From Mesorhizobium sp. ZC-5 (lineage in GTDB: Bacteria; Pseudomonadota; Alphaproteobacteria; Rhizobiales; Rhizobiaceae): a stretch of DNA of 64,000 bases. Positions within the stretch are counted from its first letter, which is position 1, and each line of letters opens with the position of its first letter. The DNA lies in NCBI RefSeq assembly GCF_025753855.1, contig NZ_JAOWPT010000001.1, forward strand, positions 399,001 to 463,000, in the 5' to 3' direction. Shown piece after piece: positions 1-9,144 of this stretch. The notes under the pieces are model-generated. The model made no database searches. It worked only from the letters and a program-made list of their open reading frames with translations, and was not told where the DNA came from. Made by a program: the position numbers and the translations under genes.

Positions 1-2
1 GC

Positions 3-2198
3 ATGCGTATGGCCTTCGGCGGAGCGGGCTTGGCTTCCGCGCTCGTCGGCATCTGGCTCGTGGCTGCTTGCTCGTCGGCAATGTGGGTCTGGCAGCGCAC
101 CAAGGGGCAGCAGCGCCTTGCTCCGAAAGACATACTCATCCTAGCGGCCGTGACCGCGATCCTTCCTCCACTTGGCTTGTTGATCCTGCAAATAGCTCCA
201 AGTGGCGAAGTGTTCGGCCAGCTTCTTGCGTTGATCATCCCGACAAATTTCGTCGGTGTGCTCGTTCTCGGATTTCTCATTATCAACGACCAGCAACGCC
301 GATGGGCGATGTCGGCCTACTCCGAAAGCCAAGCGCAGTTACAGGCGATCACCAACAATGCGCCCGGCGTCCTCTTTCAGCTCTCTATCGGGTCGGATGG
401 GATCGGGCGCTTTTCTTACGTATCCGGAGGAGCAGAGCGCGTCCTTGGCGTAACGGCCGAGGACATCGTCGGCAAGCCCGGCACCATCTCGCGCATGATT
501 TCGCGCGAGGCGCTAGCCGAGGTCGAGCACCAGCTCAAGCTGTCGGCAGAGACCCGCCAAGCCTGGTCGATCGAGGCGGAATTCACCAAGCCTGACGGCG
601 AAAAGGTCTGGATGCGCGCCGCAGCGGAGCCGCGCTTCGATATTCGTGGCGAATTGGTGTGGGACGGCTCGCTCTTCGACATAACGGAGCGGAAACGCAG
701 CGAGCAGATGAAGAACGATTTCATCTCGACGGTTAGCCATGAACTCAGGACACCGCTTACCTCGATCCGCGGCTCGCTGGGACTGGTCGCCGCAGGAGCA
801 GCCGGCGAGATTCCGTCCAAGGTTGCCGGACTGATCAATATCGCCCATTCCAACAGCGAACGTCTGGTCCGGCTCATCAACGACATTCTCGACATCGAAA
901 AGATCGAATCCGGGCGCATGCCGTTCGATCCCCGACCGATGGCTCTTCGGCCGCTCATCGAGCAGGCGATCGAAAGCAGCAGCAACTATCTCGCGGACCA
1001 AAACGTCTCAGTCGTCCTCGATGACCAGGCGCCCGGTGCATTGGCTGTGGTTGATCCCGATCGGCTGCACCAGGTGACGCTCAACCTGTTGTCTAATGCG
1101 ATCAAATACTCGCCGCAGGGCGGTCGCGTAACAGTTCGCCTCGTCCGCCTCGAAGATATGGTCCGCTTGTCAGTGATCGATCAAGGCCCCGGCATTCCCC
1201 ATGCTTTCCAGTCGAGGATTTTTGGCAAATTCGAACAAGCGGACTCGTCCGATTCGAGACAAAAAGGTGGAACTGGTCTAGGCCTAAGCATCGTGAAGGC
1301 TATTGTTGACCGGTTGGGCGGAATCGTCTCCTTCGATACCGGGCCGGAGATCGGAACATCTTTCCATGTAGATATTCCGGAAACCAGCGACCGTCGTTCG
1401 AGGCCGCGGGATGCGGTTTTGGGAGATGACGGAACAGCGGCACGACGCGTGCTGATCGTGGAGGATGAACGAGACATCGCAGATATCATCGCGCTTGCGC
1501 TCGTGGAGGACGGACTCCAAGGCGACATCGCGCCCGACGTCGAAACGGCCAAGGAAATGCTGGCCCGCAATCGATATGTCGCGATGACGCTGGATATCAA
1601 ACTCGCAAGCCAGTCCGGCCTTACGCTCTACGAATACCTGCGCAAAACCCCCCATGGCCTGGATTTGCCCGTCATCGTCATCTCCGCCTTCATCGACGAG
1701 GCCCGTAAGTCCTTGAACGGATCGGCGCTCGGCATTGTCGATTGGCTGGAAAAACCGATCGACATGAACCGGCTGCGTGCCGCGATCGAAAAAGTCAGGG
1801 ATGGAGCTTTCAAGCGCATGCCCACAGTGCTCCATGTCGAGGACGACGAGGACGTGCTGAAGGTTATATCGGCGGGGCTCGGCGATGACATTGCAATCAC
1901 ATTCGCACGCAATGTGCAGCAGGCGCGCTTCGAGCTCCAGCAGAAGCATTTCGACCTGGTCATACTGGATCTGACCTTGCCAGACGGATCGGGAGCGGAC
2001 CTGTTGAGGACGATCCCGAGTGAAACTGCGGTTGTCATATTTTCGGCATCTGAGGTCGACGAGCATCTGGCCGCGACTGTGGCAGCAGCAATGACGAAAA
2101 CCAAGACGTCCGAGATCGCGATCGCCGAACTCGTTCGAAGGCTGACTTCATCACAGGCTGGCAACAAGTTCGCTGCCGCGCCGGAAACGAGGAGATAG
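3..2198 (+). CDS. Hybrid sensor histidine kinase with two receiver domains (5' partial)
   Basis: Membrane sensor kinase that should autophosphorylate on His and pass phosphate to its own receivers and then to partners. The visible part has about three hydrophobic segments (residues 5-110), which resemble the end of a multi-TM sensor module, then a PAS domain (about 112-230), a HisKA domain with the H box STVSHELRTPLTS (about 245), a HATPase domain with N, G1 and G2 boxes (NLLSNAIKYS, DQGPGIP, GGTGLGLSI), and two receivers (about 480-600 and 610-715) with candidate acceptor Asp in TLDIKL and ILDLTLPDG. The reading frame is open to the left edge and the first TM segments look incomplete, so the true start is probably outside the window. 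It is four bases from the next gene and heads the polysaccharide operon. Confidence 0.9.
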   Translation: MRMAFGGAGLASALVGIWLVAACSSAMWVWQRTKGQQRLAPKDILILAAVTAILPPLGLLILQIAPSGEVFGQLLALIIPTNFVGVLVLGFLIINDQQRRWAMSAYSESQAQLQAITNNAPGVLFQLSIGSDGIGRFSYVSGGAERVLGVTAEDIVGKPGTISRMISREALAEVEHQLKLSAETRQAWSIEAEFTKPDGEKVWMRAAAEPRFDIRGELVWDGSLFDITERKRSEQMKNDFISTVSHELRTPLTSIRGSLGLVAAGAAGEIPSKVAGLINIAHSNSERLVRLINDILDIEKIESGRMPFDPRPMALRPLIEQAIESSSNYLADQNVSVVLDDQAPGALAVVDPDRLHQVTLNLLSNAIKYSPQGGRVTVRLVRLEDMVRLSVIDQGPGIPHAFQSRIFGKFEQADSSDSRQKGGTGLGLSIVKAIVDRLGGIVSFDTGPEIGTSFHVDIPETSDRRSRPRDAVLGDDGTAARRVLIVEDERDIADIIALALVEDGLQGDIAPDVETAKEMLARNRYVAMTLDIKLASQSGLTLYEYLRKTPHGLDLPVIVISAFIDEARKSLNGSALGIVDWLEKPIDMNRLRAAIEKVRDGAFKRMPTVLHVEDDEDVLKVISAGLGDDIAITFARNVQQARFELQQKHFDLVILDLTLPDGSGADLLRTIPSETAVVIFSASEVDEHLAATVAAAMTKTKTSEIAIAELVRRLTSSQAGNKFAAAPETRR

Positions 2199-2202
2199 GC
2201 CG

Positions 2203-2586
2203 ATGGAGACATTTCGCGTGCTCTATGTCGACGACGAGGCGGATATACGCGAGGTAGCCGCAATGTCGCTCGCGCTCGACCCGGCGTTGGACGTGCGGAC
2301 CAGCGCGTCCGGCCAGGAGGCGCTTGCCGCCACCGCTGCCTGGGAACCCCATCTCATTCTGCTCGACGTCATGATGCCAGGAATGGACGGCCCCGAAACC
2401 CTCGCGGAATTGAAGGCAGACGAGCAGACGGCAGCGATCCCGGTCCTATTCATCACCGCTAGGACGCAGACATACGAGGTTGAACGCTTCTTGTCGCTCG
2501 GTGCAGTCGGGGTCATTGCCAAACCGTTCGATCCAATGGAACTCGCAGCGCAAGCACGGCGCTATCTCGACGGGCGAACAGTTTGA
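2203..2586 (+). CDS. Single-domain response regulator (receiver only)
   Basis: A 127-residue CheY-like receiver with no output domain. The acidic pair is in YVDDEAD, the phospho-acceptor Asp is in LLDVMMPGMDGPE, and the conserved Thr and Lys are in FITART and AKPFDP. It starts four bases after the kinase stop with a GAGGAG-like ribosome site, so the two are co-translated. It is the natural phosphate acceptor, or intermediate, for the upstream hybrid kinase. Without an output domain it probably acts by protein contact or as a shuttle to the HPt protein at the far end of the locus. Confidence 0.9.
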   Translation: METFRVLYVDDEADIREVAAMSLALDPALDVRTSASGQEALAATAAWEPHLILLDVMMPGMDGPETLAELKADEQTAAIPVLFITARTQTYEVERFLSLGAVGVIAKPFDPMELAAQARRYLDGRTV

Positions 2587-2601
2587 TCAGCGAGAGGCGA
2601 G

Positions 2602-4269
2602 ATGGACTGGAGATCTGGGTTGCCGATCCTCTTCGCGTTCATCGCGATGACGCCGGGCCATGCCGCCAACCTATCGGCTGAAGCGCCCAGCGAGATGAAA
2701 AACGGCGAGCCATCCGTGGTTTGGAGCCGATCGGTCGCGATGCAAGCGCCTTCCCCGTCCCGCATCACTATTGAAGGCACCGACATCGATGGCCGTTTCG
2801 TGCCGCAAGCTGTCAACACCCCCGATGACGATCCGAAAAGAACCAAGAAAACGCCACTGCCGCTTGGCGAGGATCTACTCGGCCGGTTCGATGCGCGGTC
2901 TTTCGGCAGTGAGGAGCGCGTTGAGGCAGAGCGGTTGGATGATGGCCTGATCATTCGCTGCGGCGAAGGAACTGCACCGGCCGGCGTCGTCCTCGAAGCC
3001 GACACCTTGCATTTTCCACGCGCGGCGCAGTTGAAGCTCGTTGTGACGGGCCTGGGCTCAGGCGAGCCGTTTGGGCTATCGATTGTTGAGCGCGGCGAGG
3101 ATGCGCCTTCGGCGGCGCAGTCCCCGATCGGTATCGCGGGTGTCAGCCTGCAACTTTCTCCGAACTCCGCTGATGATCTGCCGTCCCGGGACGTTGTAAT
3201 CAATTGCCCGCCCGGACAGGGCAGCTTCCGGCTGAATGCCATCAGCCTGGAACCCGACAGGTCACTCAGCTCGGTTTCACATACCGGGACGTGGCTCTGG
3301 AATGCTGAGACCTGGCTCACGCGGCCCTGGCTGATCGAAAAATGGGCCGTGACTTCGCGGCTCGACCGCGTCTTCCTGCAGTTGCGGATCGACAATGGAG
3401 AGTTGGCGGACGGACGCGCCCTCGCGGACTTCATAGCCCATTTGGGCAGGCGGGGGATTTCGGTCCATGCCGTCGAAGGCGATCCGGCAATGATAGTCGG
3501 TGACGGGCTCGACAATGCGCTTCGGCGCGTCGCAGCGATCCGCCGCTACCAAACAGCAAACCGGCCGGATGCCCGCCTCGCCGGCCTACAATTCGACATC
3601 GAGCCGTATCTTCTGGCCGATTTCGCACTCGATCCCACGGCCGTCTGGAGCCAATGGGCAGCGGCGATCCAGTCGCTCTCCGCGGCATGGGGGCAACCGG
3701 TGTCCATCGTTGTCCCATTCTGGATGCTGGATTCGGAGGCCGGAAGATCGGCGATAGACTCGGCACGCTTTGCCGTTTCCGATCTCACGGTCATGGCATA
3801 CCGCACGGAAACCGGCGAAGTAACTGCACTGAGCGAGCCATGGCTCGCCTGGGGAGCACTCCACGATCTGCCGATCAGGATAGCGCTCGAAAACGGCCCT
3901 CTCGGCGTCGAGGTACATCGGACCTTTTTGCGCGCGGAGACGGGGCATCTCCAACTGACCACGGAAAACAGGATAGCCACCGTTTCGCTGCTCTCAGAAC
4001 CGGCGCGGGCACACCAAGGCGCATTGGCATACGCATTTCATCATGAAACGCGTGTCAATCCGGCGCGAATCAGCTTTATGAACAATCGGGATAAACTAGC
4101 GGTTGCGCGGGCCGAACTTGCGCGTTTACTTGTCGCGTGGCCATCCTTCGATGGTCTTATGATTCACGCGCTGGATGAAGCGGATGGCGGTCTTGGGGGC
4201 CCGCACATTCCGATGCCGGAGACCAGAGCCAATGAGCCCCAAGCATCGGATCCTGATCTGCGACGATGA
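2602..4269 (+). CDS. Secreted GH18-like TIM-barrel protein, putative polysaccharide-acting enzyme
   Basis: A 555-residue protein with a short N-terminal signal peptide (hydrophobic run to about residue 21, cleavage near GHAAN). The N-terminal half has no motif I can name. The C-terminal half (about 235-540) reads as a TIM barrel of the GH18-like type: LAGLQFDIEPYLL (about 326-338) resembles the strand-4 DxxDxDxE-like segment with Asp and Glu next to Pro, and LTVMAYRTE (about 394-402) resembles the later Met-x-Tyr strand. A role in cutting or deacetylation-linked processing of the exported glycan, as PgaB and similar partners do in other synthase-dependent systems, is inferred from context. 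The last 38 bases overlap the next gene. The substrate is unknown. Confidence 0.7.
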   Translation: MDWRSGLPILFAFIAMTPGHAANLSAEAPSEMKNGEPSVVWSRSVAMQAPSPSRITIEGTDIDGRFVPQAVNTPDDDPKRTKKTPLPLGEDLLGRFDARSFGSEERVEAERLDDGLIIRCGEGTAPAGVVLEADTLHFPRAAQLKLVVTGLGSGEPFGLSIVERGEDAPSAAQSPIGIAGVSLQLSPNSADDLPSRDVVINCPPGQGSFRLNAISLEPDRSLSSVSHTGTWLWNAETWLTRPWLIEKWAVTSRLDRVFLQLRIDNGELADGRALADFIAHLGRRGISVHAVEGDPAMIVGDGLDNALRRVAAIRRYQTANRPDARLAGLQFDIEPYLLADFALDPTAVWSQWAAAIQSLSAAWGQPVSIVVPFWMLDSEAGRSAIDSARFAVSDLTVMAYRTETGEVTALSEPWLAWGALHDLPIRIALENGPLGVEVHRTFLRAETGHLQLTTENRIATVSLLSEPARAHQGALAYAFHHETRVNPARISFMNNRDKLAVARAELARLLVAWPSFDGLMIHALDEADGGLGGPHIPMPETRANEPQASDPDLRR

Positions 4270-4624
4270 CCCGTTGCTGATCGAACTGATGAGTTTTCGC
4301 CTCAAGGCGAAAGGATTCGACGTGATCACCGCCACGGATGGCGAGGAAGCGCTTGCAAAGCTCGCAAGCGAGCAGCCCTCGCTGATCGTGCTCGACGCAA
4401 TGATGCCCCGCCTTGACGGGTTCGAAGTGCTCTCGCGGATGAAGAGCGATGGAGCGGTGTCGCACATCCCTGTCATCATGCTGACCGCGCGCAAGGGTGA
4501 AAAGGACATCGTGTCGGCACTGGAGCGTGGTGCGGATGATTATCTCGTCAAGCCGTTCATTCCCGAGGAACTGCTTGCGCGCCTCTCCAAGCTTCTCGCG
4601 CGGCTGGCCCCAAGGCATCAATGA
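4232..4624 (+). CDS. Single-domain response regulator (receiver only)
   Basis: A 130-residue CheY-like receiver. The acidic pair is in ICDDDP, the acceptor Asp is in VLDAMMPRLDGFE, and the Thr and Lys are in MLTARKG and LVKPFIPEE. I chose the ATG at 4232 because it gives MSPKHRILICDDD, a normal receiver start; the frame is open further upstream inside the preceding gene. It overlaps that gene by 38 bases and shares an ATGA junction with the next. It is the second stand-alone receiver in this operon, which suggests a branched phosphorelay or allosteric control of the synthase machinery. Confidence 0.88.
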   Translation: MSPKHRILICDDDPLLIELMSFRLKAKGFDVITATDGEEALAKLASEQPSLIVLDAMMPRLDGFEVLSRMKSDGAVSHIPVIMLTARKGEKDIVSALERGADDYLVKPFIPEELLARLSKLLARLAPRHQ

Positions 4625-6381
4625 AGCCGCGTCGCGCCTTGCTCCTGATTCTGCTGAGCGGTCTGCTTGCTGTCGCTGGTGGAGAAAGAGCCGGCGCCCA
4701 GACGGTTGACGAGCTGTATCGCGAAGGGGTGGCTGCTCGCATGGAACAGCGCTTCAAGGAGGCGGTTTCCTTACTCGATCGCGCCAAGACGCTCGCCCCC
4801 GACAATGCGGACGTATTGGTGCAACTCGGCTTCACCCAACTGGCTCTTGCAAATAATACCGCTGCACGCGAGGCGTTCGAACAAGCACTAGCGATTGCGC
4901 CTTCTTATGAAGACGCCCGGTTCGGACTGGCGCAGATTGCATTCAGGAGCAGCGATTTCGTTGAAGCGCGCAGGCTGGCTGCGGCTGTGGTCGGCGCGCA
5001 GCCTGATCATGCCGAAGCGAAGCAACTGCTGACCTCGATCGAAGCAGCGGAAAAGGCCGACCAGGCGGAACCACCGCCGGCCGCGCGCGCTGGTCCGACA
5101 AGCCAGCCCGCCAAGCGGGCCAAGCCCGGGCCAAGCCGGCTGGAGACCACGCTTCAGCGAGCACGGAAACTGCGCGAGGAAGGCCGCTTTGCCGAGGCCG
5201 AGACGTTATATCGCGAGGCGCTGGCGCTGTCGCCCGGCAATGCCGACGTCCTGGTCGCGCTCGGTTTGGTCGCGGGATTTCAGCAGGATTTCGACGAGGC
5301 TGAAAGATTTTTTCAGGCGGCGCTTGAAAAGGCGCCAGACTATCTGGACGCCCGCCTGGGGCTTGCTCGCGTGGCACTGTGGCATGGCGACCTGGCCGGT
5401 GCCCGGACACTTGTCAGCGCCGTGACGGCGAAATACCCCGATAACACCGAGGCCCGGCTGCTCGCAGCCCGCATCAGCCTGCAGGAAGGTGAGACTCGGG
5501 CGGCCGAGGCGCAGTTCCAGGCCATACTGAAGCGCGAACCAGACAACAGCGAGGCGCTGGTCGGCCTCGGCGACGCACAGCGTGCACGGGGCGACGACCG
5601 TGCCGCCCGGACCAGCTACGGCAAGGCGCTGGCGCTCGAACCCGCCTCCGTGGATATCCAGCAGCGCCTGGCCCAACCGCCGCCCAAGAAATGGCGGACC
5701 GACATCGGCACCGAACTGAGCCACCTCTCCGGAGGCAGGCAGTCATGGACGGACAGTTCGGTTGGCCTTGCCTATACCCCGCAGCCGGGCACCACCATTG
5801 GAGGTCGCACGCGGGTAGTGACGCGATATGGCGAAACGGACGTGCAGATCGAGGCACGGATCGATCATGCGTTCTCGCAGGATTTCTCCGCCTACGGTAT
5901 TGTGGCTGGCACCCCCGACGCCGATTTCCTGGCGCGCTTTTCCGTCGGCGGCGGAGCGACCTGGCGCGCCTACGCACCGGCTGGCGCGTGGGGACCGCTG
6001 GTTTTGACACTGGATGGGCGGCACGACATCTTCGCTGATACGTCGGTGAGTACAGTCTCTCCGGCAGCTCAGTTCTTCTTCTTTGACCAAAAGCTCGGTC
6101 TGCAGGTCCGATGGATCCACTCGTTCAACGATGAGGGCACAACGGCCAACGGCTATGTCCTTCGCGCCGACCTGGCGGCGACCGATAGGTTTCGCATTCT
6201 TGCCGGCTACAGCGACGCTCCTGAAATCTCCGAAGGCACACTTGTCGACACTAAAACCGTGTTCACAGGATTTTCCTACGACCTGTCAGACGCGCTGACC
6301 CTGCGGGGCAATTATGCCTATGAACACCGGGAGGCTTTCGACAGGAACACTTTCGGCCTCGGCCTCTCGGTTCGGTTCTGA
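4621..6381 (+). CDS. TPR-repeat protein with C-terminal YaiO-type outer-membrane beta-barrel
   Basis: A 586-residue exported protein. Residues 1-26 form a signal peptide ending in AGAQ. Two blocks of tetratricopeptide repeats (about 28-145 and 175-345) are joined by a Pro/Ala/Lys-rich linker. The C-terminal part (about 355-586) is a beta-barrel with alternating aromatic strands and a terminal Phe (LSVRF), the usual signal for outer-membrane assembly, and resembles the YaiO family. TPR plus barrel is the layout of glycan export porins such as AlgK/AlgE, PgaA and BcsC. With the adjacent GT2 synthase and hydrolase-like protein, this is the likely outer-membrane exit of the polysaccharide. It is joined by ATGA to the upstream receiver and followed one base later by the next gene. 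Confidence 0.85.
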   Translation: MKPRRALLLILLSGLLAVAGGERAGAQTVDELYREGVAARMEQRFKEAVSLLDRAKTLAPDNADVLVQLGFTQLALANNTAAREAFEQALAIAPSYEDARFGLAQIAFRSSDFVEARRLAAAVVGAQPDHAEAKQLLTSIEAAEKADQAEPPPAARAGPTSQPAKRAKPGPSRLETTLQRARKLREEGRFAEAETLYREALALSPGNADVLVALGLVAGFQQDFDEAERFFQAALEKAPDYLDARLGLARVALWHGDLAGARTLVSAVTAKYPDNTEARLLAARISLQEGETRAAEAQFQAILKREPDNSEALVGLGDAQRARGDDRAARTSYGKALALEPASVDIQQRLAQPPPKKWRTDIGTELSHLSGGRQSWTDSSVGLAYTPQPGTTIGGRTRVVTRYGETDVQIEARIDHAFSQDFSAYGIVAGTPDADFLARFSVGGGATWRAYAPAGAWGPLVLTLDGRHDIFADTSVSTVSPAAQFFFFDQKLGLQVRWIHSFNDEGTTANGYVLRADLAATDRFRILAGYSDAPEISEGTLVDTKTVFTGFSYDLSDALTLRGNYAYEHREAFDRNTFGLGLSVRF

Positions 6382-6382
6382 C

Positions 6383-7420
6383 ATGCTTGTCTACATATGG
6401 ACGTTGTCGATTGTCATTGGGCTGATCGCGCTGGTGATCATGGCGGTCCTGGTCGTCCTCAGGGTCTTTCATGAGCGACGCCACGCGCGCGACGAAATCC
6501 TGCGTCGGAAGCTGATGACCTCCCTAATCCGCTTCAGCGAGGACGGCGAACGGCAAACGCTGATGCCGGTACTCAAGGAAATACCCGCTGCAATCGTGGC
6601 TGATTCCGGTTTCGAATTCCTGTCGCTGCTGCGTGGGGGCGAGCGCCGGAGAATCGAGGAAGCCTTCGCGGAAACCAGCCTACCCGATTTCGTCCGAAAG
6701 CGGCTTCGCAAGGGCAATGAAGCCGAACGAATCCATAGCGCTGAAATCCTGACTGCGTTTCCGGGAGCCGCCAGCGTTGACGCTTTGCTCGAAGCGCTCG
6801 GCGACAACTCGCGGGAACTGCGCATCGCCGCCGCGATTTCGCTCAATGCGCTTGGAGCGCTTCCTCCGTTGCAGACGGTGCTTGAGCGCATAGGCCCGAA
6901 GGGGCTGCGCTCCCATCGTCTGATCGATCTCTTCGAAAGCCTCCCCGCTGAGCGGGGCAACGAACTCCTGGCCAACGCGTTGAAGGCGGATGGCGCCCCC
7001 TTTGTCAGAGCGGCCGCCGTCGAGGCGCTCTCGCTCTCGGAGGACTACCGCTTTCTGGTGGCATTGGAAGATCTGGCCCGTGATCCATCGCCGGAAGTGG
7101 CTGCGGCCGCCCTTCGCGCGTTAGGTCGCTCCGGCCATCCGGGAGCGTCGGGAACGGTGCTTGCGGCACTGGGAAGCGCGGATTGGGAGGTGCGCAGGGA
7201 GGCAGCGGAGGCTTCCGGCCGCATTGGCATCGTTGAAGCGGTGGAGCCACTGACTTCGTTGCTGGGAGATGGCGAGTGGGCGGTCCGCTATGCGGCGGGC
7301 AAGTCCCTCAGGGAAATCGGACCGGCCGGGATGGAAGCGCTGCAGCGAGCGGCAACGGAGGAGTCGTCGCGCAGCCAGCGCACGGCCTCGCTCATCCTGT
7401 CGGAAGGGTTGGCCGCATGA
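6383..7420 (+). CDS. Membrane-anchored HEAT-repeat protein
   Basis: A 345-residue protein with one N-terminal membrane helix (residues 2-30), followed by a basic stretch and then helical repeats of the HEAT/PBS type (about 110-340), for example units like DWEVRREAAEASGRIG and DGEWAVRYAAGKSLREIG. The repeats would lie in the cytoplasm if the helix is a signal anchor, making a scaffold next to the glycosyltransferase or the receivers. The start at 6383 is the first ATG after the previous stop; a longer reading would overlap the barrel end. It shares ATGA with the glycosyltransferase gene, so the products are probably made in equal amounts. It carries no catalytic motif. Confidence 0.85.
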   Translation: MLVYIWTLSIVIGLIALVIMAVLVVLRVFHERRHARDEILRRKLMTSLIRFSEDGERQTLMPVLKEIPAAIVADSGFEFLSLLRGGERRRIEEAFAETSLPDFVRKRLRKGNEAERIHSAEILTAFPGAASVDALLEALGDNSRELRIAAAISLNALGALPPLQTVLERIGPKGLRSHRLIDLFESLPAERGNELLANALKADGAPFVRAAAVEALSLSEDYRFLVALEDLARDPSPEVAAAALRALGRSGHPGASGTVLAALGSADWEVRREAAEASGRIGIVEAVEPLTSLLGDGEWAVRYAAGKSLREIGPAGMEALQRAATEESSRSQRTASLILSEGLAA

Positions 7421-8841
7421 ATGGCGGCTGGCATCAGGTGCTGCTCCATACGTCAGGCATAGTTGCCTGGATCGTCATCATCTTTGGGCTTATCCAGACC
7501 TTCGTATACCTCCTGCAGCTCGTGATTGCGGCCTACGCGCTCTCCCGGCGACCGCCCGTGGCGCGGTCGAGCTTGTTGTGGCACCGCTACGGCGACATCG
7601 CGCCTCCCATTTCGCTGATCGTCCCCGCCTATAACGAGCAGATGAACATCGTCGAGAGCGTCCATTCCATGCTGGCGCTCGAATATCCCGCCTACGAGGT
7701 CATCGTCGTAAATGACGGGTCCAAGGACGAGACGCTGCAACGGCTGATCGATGCCTTCGAACTCGTATCCTTCCGGCGGTCCTTCGAGGAGACGATCAAG
7801 CATGAACCGATCAGGGGAATCTATGCTTCGCCGCGGTCCGACAGACTGTTTGTCGTCGACAAATTCAACGGCGGCAAGGCCGATGCCCAGAATGCCGGCA
7901 TCAACGTTTGCCGCGCGCCGATCTTTTGCGTTATCGACGGCGATTCGATCCTCGAGCCGGACGCTCTGCTGCGGGCGGTGCAGCCATTCATCGAGGATCC
8001 GGAGCGGGTGATCGCCGTTGGAGGCACCATTCGCATCGCCAACAACTCGACCATAGAAGGCGGGCGGGTGAAGACCGTTCGGCTGCCCACGCGAGTTCTG
8101 CCGCTCTTCCAGGTGGCCGAATATCTTCGCGCGTTTCTGATGGCCCGTCTCGCTTGGAGCCAGGTCAACACGCTCATGCTGGTCTCGGGCGCGTTCGGCG
8201 TCTTCCGACGACGGGAGGCGGTGGCCGTCGGCGGCTTCACCAAGGGCTCCATGGGCGAGGATCTCGACTTCGTCATCAAGCTCCATCGCTACATGCTCGA
8301 CAAGAAGAAGGAATACCGGATCGAGTTCATCCCGGAGCCGGTCTGCTGGACCGAGGCACCCGAGACACTGGCTGTGCTTGCCAGACAGCGCTCGCGCTGG
8401 CAACGCGGGGCACTGGAAGTGTTCTTCCGTTATCGCAGCATGCTGTTCAATCCGCGCTACGGCCGTGTCGGCTTTCTCGGGTTTGGGCATATGCTGATCG
8501 TCGACGTGCTAGGCCCGATCATGGAGGTGTTCGGCTACATCCTCATGCCGCTCTTCTGGTTGATGGGTGTGCTTTCGACCGAACACCTCCTTGCTTATAC
8601 GGCACTGGTTTTCGTCTACGGCGTTTTCGTGAGCGTCGCCTCATTGATCCTGGAGGAGTTGGAGCTAAAACGTTTTCCGCGCCCCCGCGACCTCGCGATC
8701 CTGACGCTGGCCGCGGTTGCCGAGAATTTCGGCTATCGGCAGATCAACAATTTTTGGCGCATCAAGGGATATTGGCAGTATCTGCGCGCCGACAATAGTT
8801 GGGGCGAAATGACCCGAACGGGCTTTTCGAAGCAAGGCTGA
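7417..8841 (+). CDS. Family 2 processive glycosyltransferase (polysaccharide synthase)
   Basis: A 474-residue inner-membrane glycosyltransferase of the GT2 family, the class of cellulose, PNAG and hyaluronan synthases. One N-terminal TM helix (about 12-40) precedes the GT-A domain. Landmarks are IVPAYNE, the nucleotide-binding VVNDGSKDE, the metal-binding DGDS, the acceptor-base GEDLDF and the processivity motif RQRSRWQRG (QxxRW). Several C-terminal TM helices (about 360-440) could form the export channel. The start at 7417 is set by the ATGA overlap with the HEAT gene. There is no PilZ domain, so c-di-GMP control is not evident; control through the operon's receivers is more likely. The sugar polymerised cannot be told from sequence. 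Confidence 0.92.
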   Translation: MNGGWHQVLLHTSGIVAWIVIIFGLIQTFVYLLQLVIAAYALSRRPPVARSSLLWHRYGDIAPPISLIVPAYNEQMNIVESVHSMLALEYPAYEVIVVNDGSKDETLQRLIDAFELVSFRRSFEETIKHEPIRGIYASPRSDRLFVVDKFNGGKADAQNAGINVCRAPIFCVIDGDSILEPDALLRAVQPFIEDPERVIAVGGTIRIANNSTIEGGRVKTVRLPTRVLPLFQVAEYLRAFLMARLAWSQVNTLMLVSGAFGVFRRREAVAVGGFTKGSMGEDLDFVIKLHRYMLDKKKEYRIEFIPEPVCWTEAPETLAVLARQRSRWQRGALEVFFRYRSMLFNPRYGRVGFLGFGHMLIVDVLGPIMEVFGYILMPLFWLMGVLSTEHLLAYTALVFVYGVFVSVASLILEELELKRFPRPRDLAILTLAAVAENFGYRQINNFWRIKGYWQYLRADNSWGEMTRTGFSKQG

Positions 8842-8844
8842 CGA

Positions 8845-9144
8845 TCAGCCGGACGAAGCGGAAACCTGTCCCAATATCTGGATCAATTCATCCAACGCCG
8901 CGATAGCCTGATTGTCGCCTTCTCCCTCGATTATCAGCGCCTCGAGTGCAAATGCCTTGTTACTTATTTCAGGGAATCCGAATATTCCGCCTGCGCCGGC
9001 CAGTGAGTGTGCAATCTTGGTCAACGCCACCGATGCATCCGGATTGTCGAAGCCAGCCGACTTGAGTTCCTCCAAGCTGTGAAGGTCACTGCGGCACCTC
9101 TCTATGAAGCGGTTGCGGATATCAGTAAAAGGGTCGGAGGTCAC
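8845..9144 (-). CDS. HPt-domain phosphotransfer protein
   Basis: A 99-residue protein made of a single HPt domain. The phosphorylatable His is in AHSLAGAGGIFGF (about residue 48), the signature of this fold. The start codon is GTG. It lies on the opposite strand and ends three bases from the glycosyltransferase stop. A hybrid kinase with internal receivers needs an HPt to relay phosphate to separate receivers, and this is the only one in the locus, so it probably completes the His-Asp-His-Asp relay. Because it has its own promoter, its level could be set independently. Confidence 0.88.
   Translation of the reverse strand: MTSDPFTDIRNRFIERCRSDLHSLEELKSAGFDNPDASVALTKIAHSLAGAGGIFGFPEISNKAFALEALIIEGEGDNQAIAALDELIQILGQVSASSG

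Noticed and set aside
2562-3552. Long minus-strand frame opposite the GH18-like gene
   Set aside because: Ser/Arg/Pro-rich antisense reading without domains; the plus strand is fixed by operon overlaps.
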